64,000 nucleotides of DNA from an uncultured Tenacibaculum sp. (GTDB taxonomy: Bacteria; Bacteroidota; Bacteroidia; Flavobacteriales; Flavobacteriaceae), in contig NZ_CANMLT010000001.1 in assembly GCF_947498805.1 (NCBI RefSeq), forward strand, positions 310,001-374,000, read 5' to 3'. Every line of letters starts with the position of its first letter. Position 1 is the first letter of the stretch. The translations under genes and the position numbers were made by a program. Under the pieces are notes generated by a model that ran no database searches, was not told where the DNA came from, and was given only the letters and a program-made list of their open reading frames with translations. Below, piece by piece: positions 51,439-60,659 of this stretch.

Positions 51439-53049
51439 ATGAAAAAAAGTATTGTATTCATAACAGGTTTAATTTTCAATTGTATTGTTGTAGCTCAAAG
51501 TAATAAGGTGTTGTTAACTGTAAATGAAACACCAGTTTATATTGATGAGTTTAAGCAAGTTTATGAGAAAAATTTAGATTTGGTAACAGATGAAAGTGCT
51601 AAAGACATAGACAATTATTTAGAGTTGTATATAAACTATAAATTAAAGGTTCAGGAAGCTTACCAACTCAAGTTAGATACAATAGCAAGTTATAGGAAAG
51701 AATTAGAAGGATATAAAAAAGAGTTATTAGTACCATATCTTCAAGATAAAGAATTTATTGAAAGTTTAGTTGAAGAAGCCTATGAAAGAACTAAGTTTGA
51801 TGTAAAAGCAAGCCATATTTTAGTTAGAGTTCCTAAGAACATCTTACCACAAGATACGTTGACTTATTATAATAAAATTAATGAGGCAAGAAAAAGAATT
51901 CTTCAAGGAGAAAATTTTGAAGAAGTAGCAAAGGATGTGTCGGAAGATCCATCGGCTACAACTAATGGAGGAAACTTAGGGTATTTTAACGTCTTTAAAA
52001 TGGTGTACCCTTTTGAAAATGCAGCATACACAACAGCAAAAGGTAATGTTTCTAAACCATTTAAAACACGGTTTGGCTACCATGTAATAAAGGTATACGA
52101 TAGAAGGCTTTCTAAGGGAGAATTCGAAGTAGCTCATATGTTGCTTAGAAGTGAAAATGAAAAAAGCAAAGAAAAAATAGAGGGTATTTATAAAGATATA
52201 AAAGAAGGTAAGATAAGTTTTGAAGACGCTACGAAGGAATTTTCAGAAGATTTAATAAGCGCTAAGAATGGTGGTAAGTTGAAGCGTTTTGGGACAGGTG
52301 ATATGGTTGAAGACTTCGAAAAAGTGGTTTTAAGCTTAGAAGAAGAAAATGAGATATCTAGCCCTTTTAAAACCCAGTTTGGCTGGCATATTGTAAAATT
52401 AATAAAGAGACACCCTGTAGCGTCTTTTGATGAGTTAAAATCAGCATTAAATAAGAAAGTTCGAAGTTCAAGTAGGATTAAATTATCTGATAAATCGATG
52501 CTTGATGGTTTAAAAGAAACGTATAAGATTCAAGTTAACGATAAAGCTTTACAGCCATTTTATAACTTAGAGAAGAATGTTGATTTAGACAATAAATTAA
52601 AAGAAACTTTGTTAGTTATCAATGAAAGGGAGATTCTTCAAAAAGATTTTTATAAATTTATTCAAAGGAGAAAGAATTATTCTGTTAAAGAGTTGTTTAA
52701 TCAATTTAAAAACATTGAAATTCTCAATTATTTTAAAGATGATTTGGTGCAAAATAATCAAGAGTTCAGAAGTGTTTATTTAGAATACAAAGAAGGATTA
52801 CTCTTGTTTGAATTAATGCAACGTAAAATTTGGAACGAGTCTTCAAAAAATAAAGAAGGGTTGGAGAAATACTATCAAGAAAATAGGAAAAAATACGCTA
52901 AAGAACTTTCAGAAATTAGAGGGAAGGTAATGAATGATTATCAGAAAGATTTGGAAGAAAACTGGATTGAAGAATTGAGAAAGAAGAATACCATAAAAGT
53001 TAAAAAAGGAGCATTAAAAAAGCTTAAAAAAGCATATAGCAAAACATAG
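51439..53049 (+). CDS. Periplasmic peptidyl-prolyl isomerase with two PpiC domains
   Basis: A 536-residue SurA/PpiD-like foldase with signal MKKSIVFITGLIFNCIVVAQ. Two parvulin domains are at about residues 120-220 (ASHILVRVPKN, GGNLGYFNVFKMVYPFENAAY, FKTRFGYHVIKV) and 228-330 (VAHMLLRSENEKS, GGKLKRFGTGDMVEDFEK, FKTQFGWHIVKL). The C-terminal 200 residues are charged and helical. It likely helps outer-membrane protein folding. It overlaps the next gene by 1 bp and belongs to a row of three related genes. Confidence 0.88.
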   Translation: MKKSIVFITGLIFNCIVVAQSNKVLLTVNETPVYIDEFKQVYEKNLDLVTDESAKDIDNYLELYINYKLKVQEAYQLKLDTIASYRKELEGYKKELLVPYLQDKEFIESLVEEAYERTKFDVKASHILVRVPKNILPQDTLTYYNKINEARKRILQGENFEEVAKDVSEDPSATTNGGNLGYFNVFKMVYPFENAAYTTAKGNVSKPFKTRFGYHVIKVYDRRLSKGEFEVAHMLLRSENEKSKEKIEGIYKDIKEGKISFEDATKEFSEDLISAKNGGKLKRFGTGDMVEDFEKVVLSLEEENEISSPFKTQFGWHIVKLIKRHPVASFDELKSALNKKVRSSSRIKLSDKSMLDGLKETYKIQVNDKALQPFYNLEKNVDLDNKLKETLLVINEREILQKDFYKFIQRRKNYSVKELFNQFKNIEILNYFKDDLVQNNQEFRSVYLEYKEGLLLFELMQRKIWNESSKNKEGLEKYYQENRKKYAKELSEIRGKVMNDYQKDLEENWIEELRKKNTIKVKKGALKKLKKAYSKT

Positions 53050-53906
53050 TGAGAAATTTTGTTTTAATCATATTAGGTCTATTTATAACAAGTTGTGATT
53101 TGGTTTCTTTGAAAAAAGAAAAGGTAACAGATGAACGGCCAATAGCAACAGTTAATGAAACAAATCTTTATAAAAGAGACATTATTTCAATGATTCCTAA
53201 AAACTTGTCAAAGCAAGATAGCATTGTTTTAGTAAAAAGTTTGATAAATTCTTGGGCTAAACAACAATTGTTTTTAAAAAAGGCACAAGAGAATATTTCT
53301 TCGGTAAACAGCAAAAAAATTGAAGGTCTTGTAAATGATTACAGGAAGAGTTTATATATAAACGGGTATAAAGAACGTTTGATAAAACAACGTTTAGATA
53401 CCATAGTAAATGAAGAAGAAATAGCAACGTATTATGATAACAATAAAGAAAACTTTAAGCTAAATGATGAATTGGTACAGTTTGAGTTTGTGCATTTTGG
53501 AGAAGACTTTTTAGATAAAAAAGAAACAATAGCACAGTTTAAATCAGACAAAGAAGAGGATAAAATTTCTTTGGAAGAAAATTCAATTAGCTTTAAATCT
53601 TACCGATTAAAAGACTCTGCATGGGTGTCGGTTGACTATTTAAAGGAGAAAATACCTCCTTTTAGAGCAGAACCTAAAGAAAAACTGTTAAAAATATCAA
53701 AATTCATTCAAAAAGAAGATAGTTTAGGAGTATATTTGGTCGCTGTAAAAAAGATTCTTGGAAAAACAGAAATAGCACCTATGGGAGTTGTTGTGCCAAG
53801 AATTAAACAAATTATTTTACACAAGAGGAAAATAGAATTAATAAGAGAGATAGAAAAAACGCTGATAAATGATGCAATTCAAAATAAAAACTTTAAAGAG
53901 TATTAA
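53049..53906 (+). CDS. SurA_N-like lipoprotein without a clear PpiC domain
   Basis: A 285-residue lipoprotein (MRNFVLIILGLFITSC, C16) starting with GTG, whose first base is the last base of the preceding TAG stop. The helical region at about 30-145 (IATVNETNLYKRDIISMIPKN, INSWAKQQLFLKKAQEN, YYDNNKENFKLNDELVQFEFVHF) resembles the SurA/PpiC chaperone part. The rest lacks the LGYF and FGYHI motifs of parvulin domains, so it probably acts as a chaperone without isomerase activity (inference). Its 3' end overlaps the SurA gene by 38 bp. Confidence 0.78.
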   Translation: MRNFVLIILGLFITSCDLVSLKKEKVTDERPIATVNETNLYKRDIISMIPKNLSKQDSIVLVKSLINSWAKQQLFLKKAQENISSVNSKKIEGLVNDYRKSLYINGYKERLIKQRLDTIVNEEEIATYYDNNKENFKLNDELVQFEFVHFGEDFLDKKETIAQFKSDKEEDKISLEENSISFKSYRLKDSAWVSVDYLKEKIPPFRAEPKEKLLKISKFIQKEDSLGVYLVAVKKILGKTEIAPMGVVVPRIKQIILHKRKIELIREIEKTLINDAIQNKNFKEY

Positions 53907-55248
53907 TACAGTTCTAGCACTTCTTTTTACAGGTGTTTTATTGGCACAAACTGAAACTGAAAAAATAGATGGAGTAGCAGTAGTGGTAGGAAAAAACATT
54001 GTGCTTGATTCTGATATAGAAAAATTTAAAAAAGAAGTTGAATTAAGAAGTGAAGGTAAAATCTCATACTCTGATTGTGAAATGTTAGAGGAATTAATGC
54101 AACAGAAATTATTAGCGCATCATGCAGTTATTGATAGTGTAACGGTATCTCAGTCTGAAATTGACAACAATGTAAATAGAAGTTTAGCTTTCTTTAAAAA
54201 TGAATATGGTAGCGAAGAAAAAGTAATCGCAGCATATGGATTTAATGATATAGAAGACTTAAAGAAAGAATTAGCAAGAGTTCAGAAAGAAAACTTATTA
54301 ATAGAAAAAGAACAAAAGAAAATTACTGAGAAGGTAGATGTTACTCCAGAAGAAGTACGTGTATATTTCAATGGATTAAAAGAAAAAAACGAACTACCTG
54401 AAATTCCTGCTGAAGTTGAGTTACAGCAATTAGTATTAAAAGCTGAACCTACAGAAGAAGCAAGTCAGAAAGTAATTGATAAGCTTAATAAAATTAAGAA
54501 GGAAGTTGAAGAAGATGGCGCAAGTTTTAAATTAAAAGCAATTATAAATTCAGAAGATCCTTCTGTATCTCAGAATAGTGGTAGATATGTAATTACAAAA
54601 GATACTGGTTTTGCTAAAGAGTTTAAAGAAGTTTCGTTTTCTTTAGATGAGGGACAAATTTCAGAGCCTTTTAAAACAATTTTTGGGTATCATATTATTA
54701 TGTTGCATAAAATTAGAGGTAAATCTAGAGAAGTATCTCATATTTTATTACAACCAGAAGTTTCTGATGAAAAGTTGAATAAAACTAAAGAAGAATTAGA
54801 GAAGCTTGTAAAAGAAATAAAAGAAGGAACAATTTCTTTTGAAGAAGCAGTAAGAAAGCATTCTGAAGATGAAGAAACAAAGAATAGTGGAGGGTTGTTA
54901 GTGAATCCTTATACAGGAGAAACAACTTGGGAGCTTACAAGAATGCCACCAGATTTATTTGGTAGAATAAGTGAATTGAAAAAGGATGATTTGTCTGATA
55001 TCTTTTATGATGAAACTAGAGGAGGACAAAAGATGTACAAAATAATTTTTCTTAAGGATAAAACTGAAACGCATAAAGCAGACTTAGTAAAGGATTATGT
55101 AAGAATGCAACAGTTTGCATTAACTAAGAAAAAAGAGGAAACGATTACTAAGTGGTCTAAAGAAAAAATTCAAGAGACTTATATCAAATTAGGTGATGAG
55201 TACAAAAAGTGTACTTTTAACAAAGATTGGAAAAAAGAAAATAAATAG
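53869..55248 (+). CDS. surA: SurA-like peptidyl-prolyl isomerase
   Basis: A 459-residue periplasmic foldase with a signal peptide in residues 1 to about 28 (LALLFTGVLLAQ). The chaperone domain is at about 30-180 (DGVAVVVGKNIVLDSDIEKFKKEVE, MLEELMQQKLLAHHAVIDSV). Two parvulin domains follow, at about 183-285 (VELQQLVLKAEP, FKTIFGYHIIMLHKI) and 288-400 (VSHILLQPEVSDEKL, SGGLLVNPYTG). It guides outer-membrane proteins. Two ATGs are adjacent (53869, 53872), and the start lies inside the previous gene. Confidence 0.9.
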   Translation: MMQFKIKTLKSINTVLALLFTGVLLAQTETEKIDGVAVVVGKNIVLDSDIEKFKKEVELRSEGKISYSDCEMLEELMQQKLLAHHAVIDSVTVSQSEIDNNVNRSLAFFKNEYGSEEKVIAAYGFNDIEDLKKELARVQKENLLIEKEQKKITEKVDVTPEEVRVYFNGLKEKNELPEIPAEVELQQLVLKAEPTEEASQKVIDKLNKIKKEVEEDGASFKLKAIINSEDPSVSQNSGRYVITKDTGFAKEFKEVSFSLDEGQISEPFKTIFGYHIIMLHKIRGKSREVSHILLQPEVSDEKLNKTKEELEKLVKEIKEGTISFEEAVRKHSEDEETKNSGGLLVNPYTGETTWELTRMPPDLFGRISELKKDDLSDIFYDETRGGQKMYKIIFLKDKTETHKADLVKDYVRMQQFALTKKKEETITKWSKEKIQETYIKLGDEYKKCTFNKDWKKENK

Positions 55249-55272
55249 TCGTAAATAAATTTACTATATTGT

Positions 55273-55302
55273 GATTCCCGCTACGGCGGGAATCTTTATT
55301 TA
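55273..55302 (+). terminator. Terminator after the SurA-like operon
   Basis: Stem GATTCCCGC / GCGGGAATC with a TACG loop followed by TTTATTT. Confidence 0.85.
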
Positions 55303-55332
55303 AAAAATTAACATAAATAATTGTTTTAAAAT

Positions 55333-56286
55333 ATGTCAGATGTAACTGCGGTAAACAACTTAGTAGTAAAATATAAAGAGTTACAGCAAGAAATAGGAAA
55401 AGTAATAATAGGACAACAAGAAGCAGTAAACTTTACATTATTATCTGTTTTTTGTGGAGGACATTCGTTATTGGTAGGAGTTCCAGGATTAGCAAAAACC
55501 TTATTGGTGAATACCATTTCTAATGTTTTAGGATTGAATTTTAAAAGAATTCAGTTTACACCAGATTTAATGCCTTCTGATATATTGGGAAGTGAGATTT
55601 TAGATGAAAGTCGTAAATTCAAATTTATAAAGGGTCCTATTTTTTCTAATATTATTTTAGCAGATGAAATTAACCGTACACCTCCAAAAACACAAGCAGC
55701 TTTATTAGAAGCAATGCAAGAGCGTTCGGTTACTGTTGCAGGACATCATTATCAATTAGATTTACCATTTTTTGTGTTAGCAACACAAAACCCAATAGAA
55801 CAAGAAGGAACCTACCCATTACCAGAAGCTCAGTTAGACCGTTTTATGTTTTCAATTAACTTGGAGTACCCATCATTTGATGAGGAGGTTCAAGTAGTTA
55901 AAAATACCACGTCTGATACTACCAATACTGTGAAATCATTATTTAGTGCACAAGAAATTTTGGAAATTCAAAAATTGATTCGAAAAATTCCAGTGGCAGA
56001 TAACGTAATTGAATATGCAGTAGGTTTAGTAGGTAAAACCAGACCTAATTCAGATAAAGCAACTGATTTTGTGAAAAAGTATATTGATTGGGGAGCAGGA
56101 CCAAGAGCATCGCAAAATTTAATATTAGCAGCCAAAGCACATGCTGCAGTGAATGGAAAGTATTCACCAGATATTGAGGATGTGCAAGCAGTAGCTGTTC
56201 CTATTTTATCTCATAGAGTTGTGAAAAACTATAAAGCAGAAGCTGAGAATATTACAGTTAAAGAAATAATAACATCATTATTTTAA
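55333..56286 (+). CDS. MoxR-type AAA+ ATPase
   Basis: A 317-residue MoxR-family ATPase. Walker A GVPGLAKT is at about 55-62, Walker B is IILADEINRTPPKTQAALLEAMQERSVTV, sensor 1 lies in FVLATQNPIEQEGTYPLPEAQLDRFM, and the sensor-2 arginine in GAGPRASQNLILAAKAHAA. MoxR proteins act as chaperones with VWA-domain partners. The usual DUF58 and BatA-E genes do not follow here; the next genes are on the opposite strand. It is thus a solitary moxR, or its partners are elsewhere. Confidence 0.92.
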   Translation: MSDVTAVNNLVVKYKELQQEIGKVIIGQQEAVNFTLLSVFCGGHSLLVGVPGLAKTLLVNTISNVLGLNFKRIQFTPDLMPSDILGSEILDESRKFKFIKGPIFSNIILADEINRTPPKTQAALLEAMQERSVTVAGHHYQLDLPFFVLATQNPIEQEGTYPLPEAQLDRFMFSINLEYPSFDEEVQVVKNTTSDTTNTVKSLFSAQEILEIQKLIRKIPVADNVIEYAVGLVGKTRPNSDKATDFVKKYIDWGAGPRASQNLILAAKAHAAVNGKYSPDIEDVQAVAVPILSHRVVKNYKAEAENITVKEIITSLF

Positions 56287-56287
56287 T

Positions 56288-56318
56288 AAACCTAAGAGAT
56301 CTAAGATCTCTTAGGTTT
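56288..56318. terminator. Palindromic terminator between convergent genes
   Basis: 15-bp perfect arms AAACCTAAGAGATCT / AGATCTCTTAGGTTT with one loop base. It lies between moxR (plus) and the small cysteine-motif gene (minus). Confidence 0.7.
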
Positions 56319-56327
56319 AAATATTTT

Positions 56328-56585
56328 TTATATAGAAATATTTCTTAAAAGAGGCTCTGCATATAAAGCAGCAGCATCCACTTCTAAAACTTCAATAACA
56401 GTATTGCTCGAAGAAAATTGATAGAAATTTCCAGAAATAGCTCCTTGAACCAATAAACTCTGGTCTCCAATATATTTAAAACTCGTTTTTTTCGGTGTTT
56501 TAAGAGATGTATCTATAGAATTTTCTAGTTTATTATTTTGGTAATATTCTTTAAGTTTTATTCTTTTTTGACCACAACATGACAT
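56328..56585 (-). CDS. Small protein beginning MSCCGQKR
   Basis: An 85-residue protein starting MSCCGQKRIKLKEYY, with a vicinal cysteine pair at residues 3-4. The second half (FKYIGDQSLLVQGAISGNFYQFSSSNTVIEVLEVDAAALYAEPLLRNIS) has a short beta-domain pattern, Y-x-G-x-x-x-L-x-V-x-G-x-x-x-G. I recall similar small proteins starting MSCCGQKR in other bacteria but no function. It is the last gene of a minus-strand cluster with a DUF1360-like protein and a 777-residue protein. Confidence 0.7.
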   Translation of the reverse strand: MSCCGQKRIKLKEYYQNNKLENSIDTSLKTPKKTSFKYIGDQSLLVQGAISGNFYQFSSSNTVIEVLEVDAAALYAEPLLRNISI

Positions 56586-56598
56586 AATTAATAATGTT

Positions 56599-56883
56599 TT
56601 AAGAATTGTTTTTTTCGATTAATTTTTGAAGTATACACACAGCTCCAGATAATGAAAACCATAATAAAAAGAAATTTTCAATAGAGTTTGCCTTCCAAAC
56701 AGCAAAAGGAATTGCTACCCATACACTTAAGCAATAGAAGCAATCGAGCAAGTTTCCGAAGAAACTTTGCCCTAATTGCATTCTTATTTTGATTACCACA
56801 TCCAAAGGACCATCTTCATGACTAAATAGATATGTGATACGCCAAATGGCTAGCATCATTAGTATGAAAGTGAAGGAATCCAT
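56599..56883 (-). CDS. DUF1360-like membrane protein
   Basis: A 94-residue protein with two to three hydrophobic segments (residues about 3-20, 45-62 and 68-85). [20 protein letters not shown] and [20 protein letters not shown] match DUF1360, whose members occur in spore-coat and phage-like contexts; the CFYC motif is characteristic. Function unknown. It is 13 bp upstream of the MSCCGQKR gene and 3 bp after the 777-residue protein gene, so the three form one operon. Confidence 0.75.
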   Translation of the reverse strand: MDSFTFILMMLAIWRITYLFSHEDGPLDVVIKIRMQLGQSFFGNLLDCFYCLSVWVAIPFAVWKANSIENFFLLWFSLSGAVCILQKLIEKNNS

Positions 56884-56886
56884 TGA

Positions 56887-59220
56887 TTAGGATGTTTTAC
56901 GTTCAATGTAGAAACTATAATGTCTTTTGTATCTAGATGTTTCTAATCCAGAATTATATCCGTTTGTCACTCGTTTTGCCGCTGTTAGCGCTCCAGAGAT
57001 AACAACAAATTGTTCACCAGTTCTCATCCAGCCATCTTCATCATCTGAAGGTTTTAATTGAATGTTTACAAAATCATTGGTGCCAAATTTATCAATAGTA
57101 CCTCTATATCCTGGACATGTTGGATCAGTATTAGATGGATTATTTCCAGAATCTATGGTTCCTGTTTTATCGCCAGAAATGGATGATGGACTAATGACTT
57201 CGACTTCAATGTTTGGAGCAGGACATTTTCCCATACTCAATTTATAATTATCAACAAAACCATAAGGATCGTTAGCTTTAATTGATAGGTTTAAAGGTAT
57301 TTTCATTTGACTATCAGTTAATCGATAAAGTCCACAAGGAATTTTTTCAACAGTGCCTGCAAACCCAACACTTCCAATTCCAAAACCAAGAGGTTTATTG
57401 TGGATAAATAAAGCAATCATATCTCTGGCTGCTGGTATTTGATTTCCGTTAACATCATACCCTTCAATTAAAAAATGAACAGTTCCTGGAGTGTCTTCAT
57501 CATAAATATTTGTATTTAGGCGTATATACCTGTCTAGTCTTGAAAACTCCCAATCGATTCGGTTACCACTAGCGTCTCCTAAAAAAGCTTCTGTTTGAAT
57601 GCACTTGTATGCTGGAACTTCTATGGAAACACCACCATCTACGTTAAGCATAGTAGCAAATGGTCCTACCAAATCACCGTGGTAATTAGGTAATGATCTT
57701 TTTGAAAATTGTGGATGCCTATATACCTGTTTTACAAACTGCCAAGGATTACCAGGTTTACGATAACGAATGGTATAATGCCTAATAATTGGGTCATTTT
57801 CTTCTCGTTCTGCATTGTACATACATCCATGAAAATCAACCGTTCCAGCCCAAGAGGCACAATCTACTGAGAAGCCTGCTTGACTATTTTTAACTGTTAT
57901 TTTACCATCTGCATGCAAATGATTACTATATCCTTCTCTTTTTAAGATATTTGGATTTGTTTGTGCTAAAGTATTTTGGTTTCCTCCAATAAATACATTT
58001 CCTAAACTACCTACTAAGTTTCCATTAAAACATAATGGTCCTGTAGTCTCTATTTTGCTCTTAGGAAGACATAGGTTAATTCGTTGTAAGTTTTGCACAT
58101 TGAATCTTGGAGCAGTTTCAAAAACTGTTTTAGAAGGATTAAATGTGTCTTGAACTTTTACAATAATATCAGGTCTTAATTGAGTAGCATATGTCTCGCC
58201 TGGAGCGGTATCTTGAAATATATCTTTTAGTTTGTCCCAGAATCCATGCTTAAATTTAAAGAGATAGTTTCCATGCATGTCGGTAATCGCATCTCCTAAT
58301 TTTTTACGATGACCATCTCCAGTATAACTTCCTCCTGCTAATTCACTTGTAGTACGGTCGTATTCCTCAAAACTTAAAGTAAGATTGGCACCCACTTCTG
58401 TATCACATCTAAAGCGAGAAAAGTCAATGCTTTTTGCTAGTTCTAAGCGATCACTAATATCTATTGTTTGCAAACTGCTTAAAGAAGTACTGGCTTTTAA
58501 CATACTGCTCTCTACTTTATAATTTGAAAGCAATAAGTCTGAATTATTAGTGTCTTTTTTCGCTTTGGCAATTTCTGTTGTTTGTGGAATTCTTCTGTAG
58601 ATATTTACTTCCTGAATTGGAATTTGAGCTTCATCTACCACATTTATCATAATTGGTTTAAAACCTGGTATTGGATCTGGACCAGGTTGCGGTATTGGTG
58701 GAAATGGAGGATTGATAACTTCCTCTGGAATCCTTTCTGGATAGTACTTTTTAATAATGTCTCTTATACGATCTACTTTAAGAGCTTCTAATAATTGTTC
58801 ATGGGTATCAATAACAAACCATCTTCTAAAACAAGGGTTGATAAGACAAAGTCCACTATATAAAGTTACATTACCATAAATCATATAATCATTGATTAAG
58901 GCAGTGCTTTTACATTCAAGAATTAAATCATTAAAATCATTGTCTCCTCCAGAGTCGTTTGATTCTACATCAAAAACGTAGTCGTTTCCAATTTTCCTTG
59001 GAAATTTAATACGAGTATCTGAAAGTTGAAACCCGCTTCCTGGGTTATGTTCAATAGAGATACTCCATTGGTCTCCTTTTACAATTACAGGAGACATGTC
59101 AGTGTTAGCATCATAAGCGCCATTTCCTGTGGTGGCGCCACTTACTATAAAGCGTTGGGGATAAGAGGCCTGTTTGGTTTTTACGCCAATAGACCAGTTT
59201 CCTTGCATTGAAACAATCAT
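56887..59220 (-). CDS. Large (777-residue) multi-domain protein of unknown function
   Basis: No signal peptide is visible at MIVSMQGNWSIGVKTKQ. An N-terminal domain of about 105 residues ends in NDSGGDNDFNDLILEC (88-103), a motif seen in beta-sandwich domains. A proline-rich linker (NPPFPPIPQPGPDPIPGF) follows at about 175-195. A region resembling carboxypeptidase-regulatory or transthyretin-like folds (ITDMHGNYLFKFKHGF, VFETAPRFNVQNLQRINLC) leads to a long C-terminal part with cysteines and YxxxxN patterns. The protein looks like a structural or surface-recognition component. It heads the three-gene cluster. A second in-frame ATG is at 59208. Confidence 0.6.
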   Translation of the reverse strand: MIVSMQGNWSIGVKTKQASYPQRFIVSGATTGNGAYDANTDMSPVIVKGDQWSISIEHNPGSGFQLSDTRIKFPRKIGNDYVFDVESNDSGGDNDFNDLILECKSTALINDYMIYGNVTLYSGLCLINPCFRRWFVIDTHEQLLEALKVDRIRDIIKKYYPERIPEEVINPPFPPIPQPGPDPIPGFKPIMINVVDEAQIPIQEVNIYRRIPQTTEIAKAKKDTNNSDLLLSNYKVESSMLKASTSLSSLQTIDISDRLELAKSIDFSRFRCDTEVGANLTLSFEEYDRTTSELAGGSYTGDGHRKKLGDAITDMHGNYLFKFKHGFWDKLKDIFQDTAPGETYATQLRPDIIVKVQDTFNPSKTVFETAPRFNVQNLQRINLCLPKSKIETTGPLCFNGNLVGSLGNVFIGGNQNTLAQTNPNILKREGYSNHLHADGKITVKNSQAGFSVDCASWAGTVDFHGCMYNAEREENDPIIRHYTIRYRKPGNPWQFVKQVYRHPQFSKRSLPNYHGDLVGPFATMLNVDGGVSIEVPAYKCIQTEAFLGDASGNRIDWEFSRLDRYIRLNTNIYDEDTPGTVHFLIEGYDVNGNQIPAARDMIALFIHNKPLGFGIGSVGFAGTVEKIPCGLYRLTDSQMKIPLNLSIKANDPYGFVDNYKLSMGKCPAPNIEVEVISPSSISGDKTGTIDSGNNPSNTDPTCPGYRGTIDKFGTNDFVNIQLKPSDDEDGWMRTGEQFVVISGALTAAKRVTNGYNSGLETSRYKRHYSFYIERKTS

Positions 59221-59383
59221 AATTTAGTTTGGTTAAAAAGGTTAATAATTGCGCAAATTTACGTCCGTAGCTTAGTTTTTTATCAGTGTAAAATACTGAA
59301 TATCAATGCATTTTATTCCTGAAAATTACCTTGTGTTTTTCCTAGTAAGAAAAGGGGTTAACTGGGTAGGGTAGTGCTAGTTA

Positions 59384-59418
59384 TAAAAAAACGAGGACAT
59401 TTGTCCTCGTTTTTTTTT
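59384..59418. terminator. Symmetric terminator
   Basis: ACGAGGACA / TGTCCTCGT with a 2-nt loop and A and T runs on both sides. It ends the peptidase gene at 59441 on the minus strand. Confidence 0.9.
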
Positions 59419-59440
59419 GTCTATTTGTAGAAGTGTTAGT

Positions 59441-60649
59441 TTATATTCCAAAAGGGTTATCTATAGATTCCATAGGCTTTGTAAACCATTTTGGACCGTC
59501 TTCTGTCATGTAAATATGATCTTCATGTCTAATTCCGAAAGCATCAGGAACACAAATCATAGGTTCATTACTAAAGCACATTCCTGGTTTAAGAAGTGTG
59601 TGGTCGTTTCTTACAATATATGGCCACTCATGAATATCTAACCCAATACCATGCCCTGTTCGATGTGGTAGTCCTGGTAGTTTATAGTCTGGACCCAGAT
59701 TGTGACTTTCTAAAACCATTCTAGAAGCATTATCTATATCAGCGCATTTTTTTCCTAGTTGGGCCGCATTAAACGCTGCCAATTGCGTCTCTTTTTCTAT
59801 ATCCCATATGGCACGCTGTTGTTCAGTAGGTGTACCAAAAACATAGGTTCTTGTAATATCAGAAATGTAGTCATGAAGCATACAACCTGTATCTACAAGC
59901 ACAACTTCATTTTCTTCTAATGCTTTTGGAGTTTTTACACCATGGGGAAAAGAAGAATCTACACCAAAAAGAACAATACAAAAATATGATCCAGATGGAA
60001 TTCCGTAGTGTTTATGAGCTTCATTAATAAAGTTTGTTACTTCTTCAGTACTAATACCAACATACAAAATTCTTGCTACTGCTTTTTGAACTTCCAAAGT
60101 AATGTCCATTGCACGTTGAATAATGGCAATTTCATTAGAAGATTTAATCATTCTACAGGTTGCTGTAATAGATTTAGCATCTTCAAAAGCATAATCTTTA
60201 GTAAGCTTTTGAATTCCGTTTGAAATAAAGAAAGGTGTTGCTTCATCTATTAAAATAGTACCACTTTTAATGCCTTTTTCCTTTAATAAATTTAAGAACA
60301 AGTCATATGGACTCTCATGCTCTTCCCAACAACGAACTTTACCTTCAACTAGCATAAAGTCTAAAATTGTTCCTTCTTCAAATTTTGGAGCAATGTATTC
60401 TAAACTTCCATCAGCATATAAAATCGCTCCAACCATACGTTCGCTTGAGTTCCAACGAGTACCTGTAAAATAGTATAAGTTGGTCCCTGCATGTAAATAC
60501 ATGGCTTTTACTCTTTGTTCATTTAACAAAGTAGTTGCTTTTTTTACGCGCTCTTCGAACTCTTCCTTTTGTATCGGTTGAATATTAGTTACCCAAGGCT
60601 TTATTTTTGCTAGTTCTTTCTCTGTAGTGGAACCTCCAATACCTATCAT
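59441..60649 (-). CDS. M24-family Xaa-Pro peptidase
   Basis: A 402-residue metallopeptidase of the pita-bread fold. Metal ligands are visible in order: VLVDTG and DYISDITRTYVFG (two Asp), HRTGHGIGLDIHEW (His), SNEPMICV (Glu) and IRHEDHIYMTEDGP (Glu). The N-terminal domain (about 1-165) is creatinase-like. It removes N-terminal residues before proline or acts on related dipeptides, in the cytoplasm. It lies 10 bp after the S37-type gene, so the two peptidases probably form an operon. Confidence 0.92.
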   Translation of the reverse strand: MIGIGGSTTEKELAKIKPWVTNIQPIQKEEFEERVKKATTLLNEQRVKAMYLHAGTNLYYFTGTRWNSSERMVGAILYADGSLEYIAPKFEEGTILDFMLVEGKVRCWEEHESPYDLFLNLLKEKGIKSGTILIDEATPFFISNGIQKLTKDYAFEDAKSITATCRMIKSSNEIAIIQRAMDITLEVQKAVARILYVGISTEEVTNFINEAHKHYGIPSGSYFCIVLFGVDSSFPHGVKTPKALEENEVVLVDTGCMLHDYISDITRTYVFGTPTEQQRAIWDIEKETQLAAFNAAQLGKKCADIDNASRMVLESHNLGPDYKLPGLPHRTGHGIGLDIHEWPYIVRNDHTLLKPGMCFSNEPMICVPDAFGIRHEDHIYMTEDGPKWFTKPMESIDNPFGI

Positions 60650-60659
60650 TTTTAATGTT

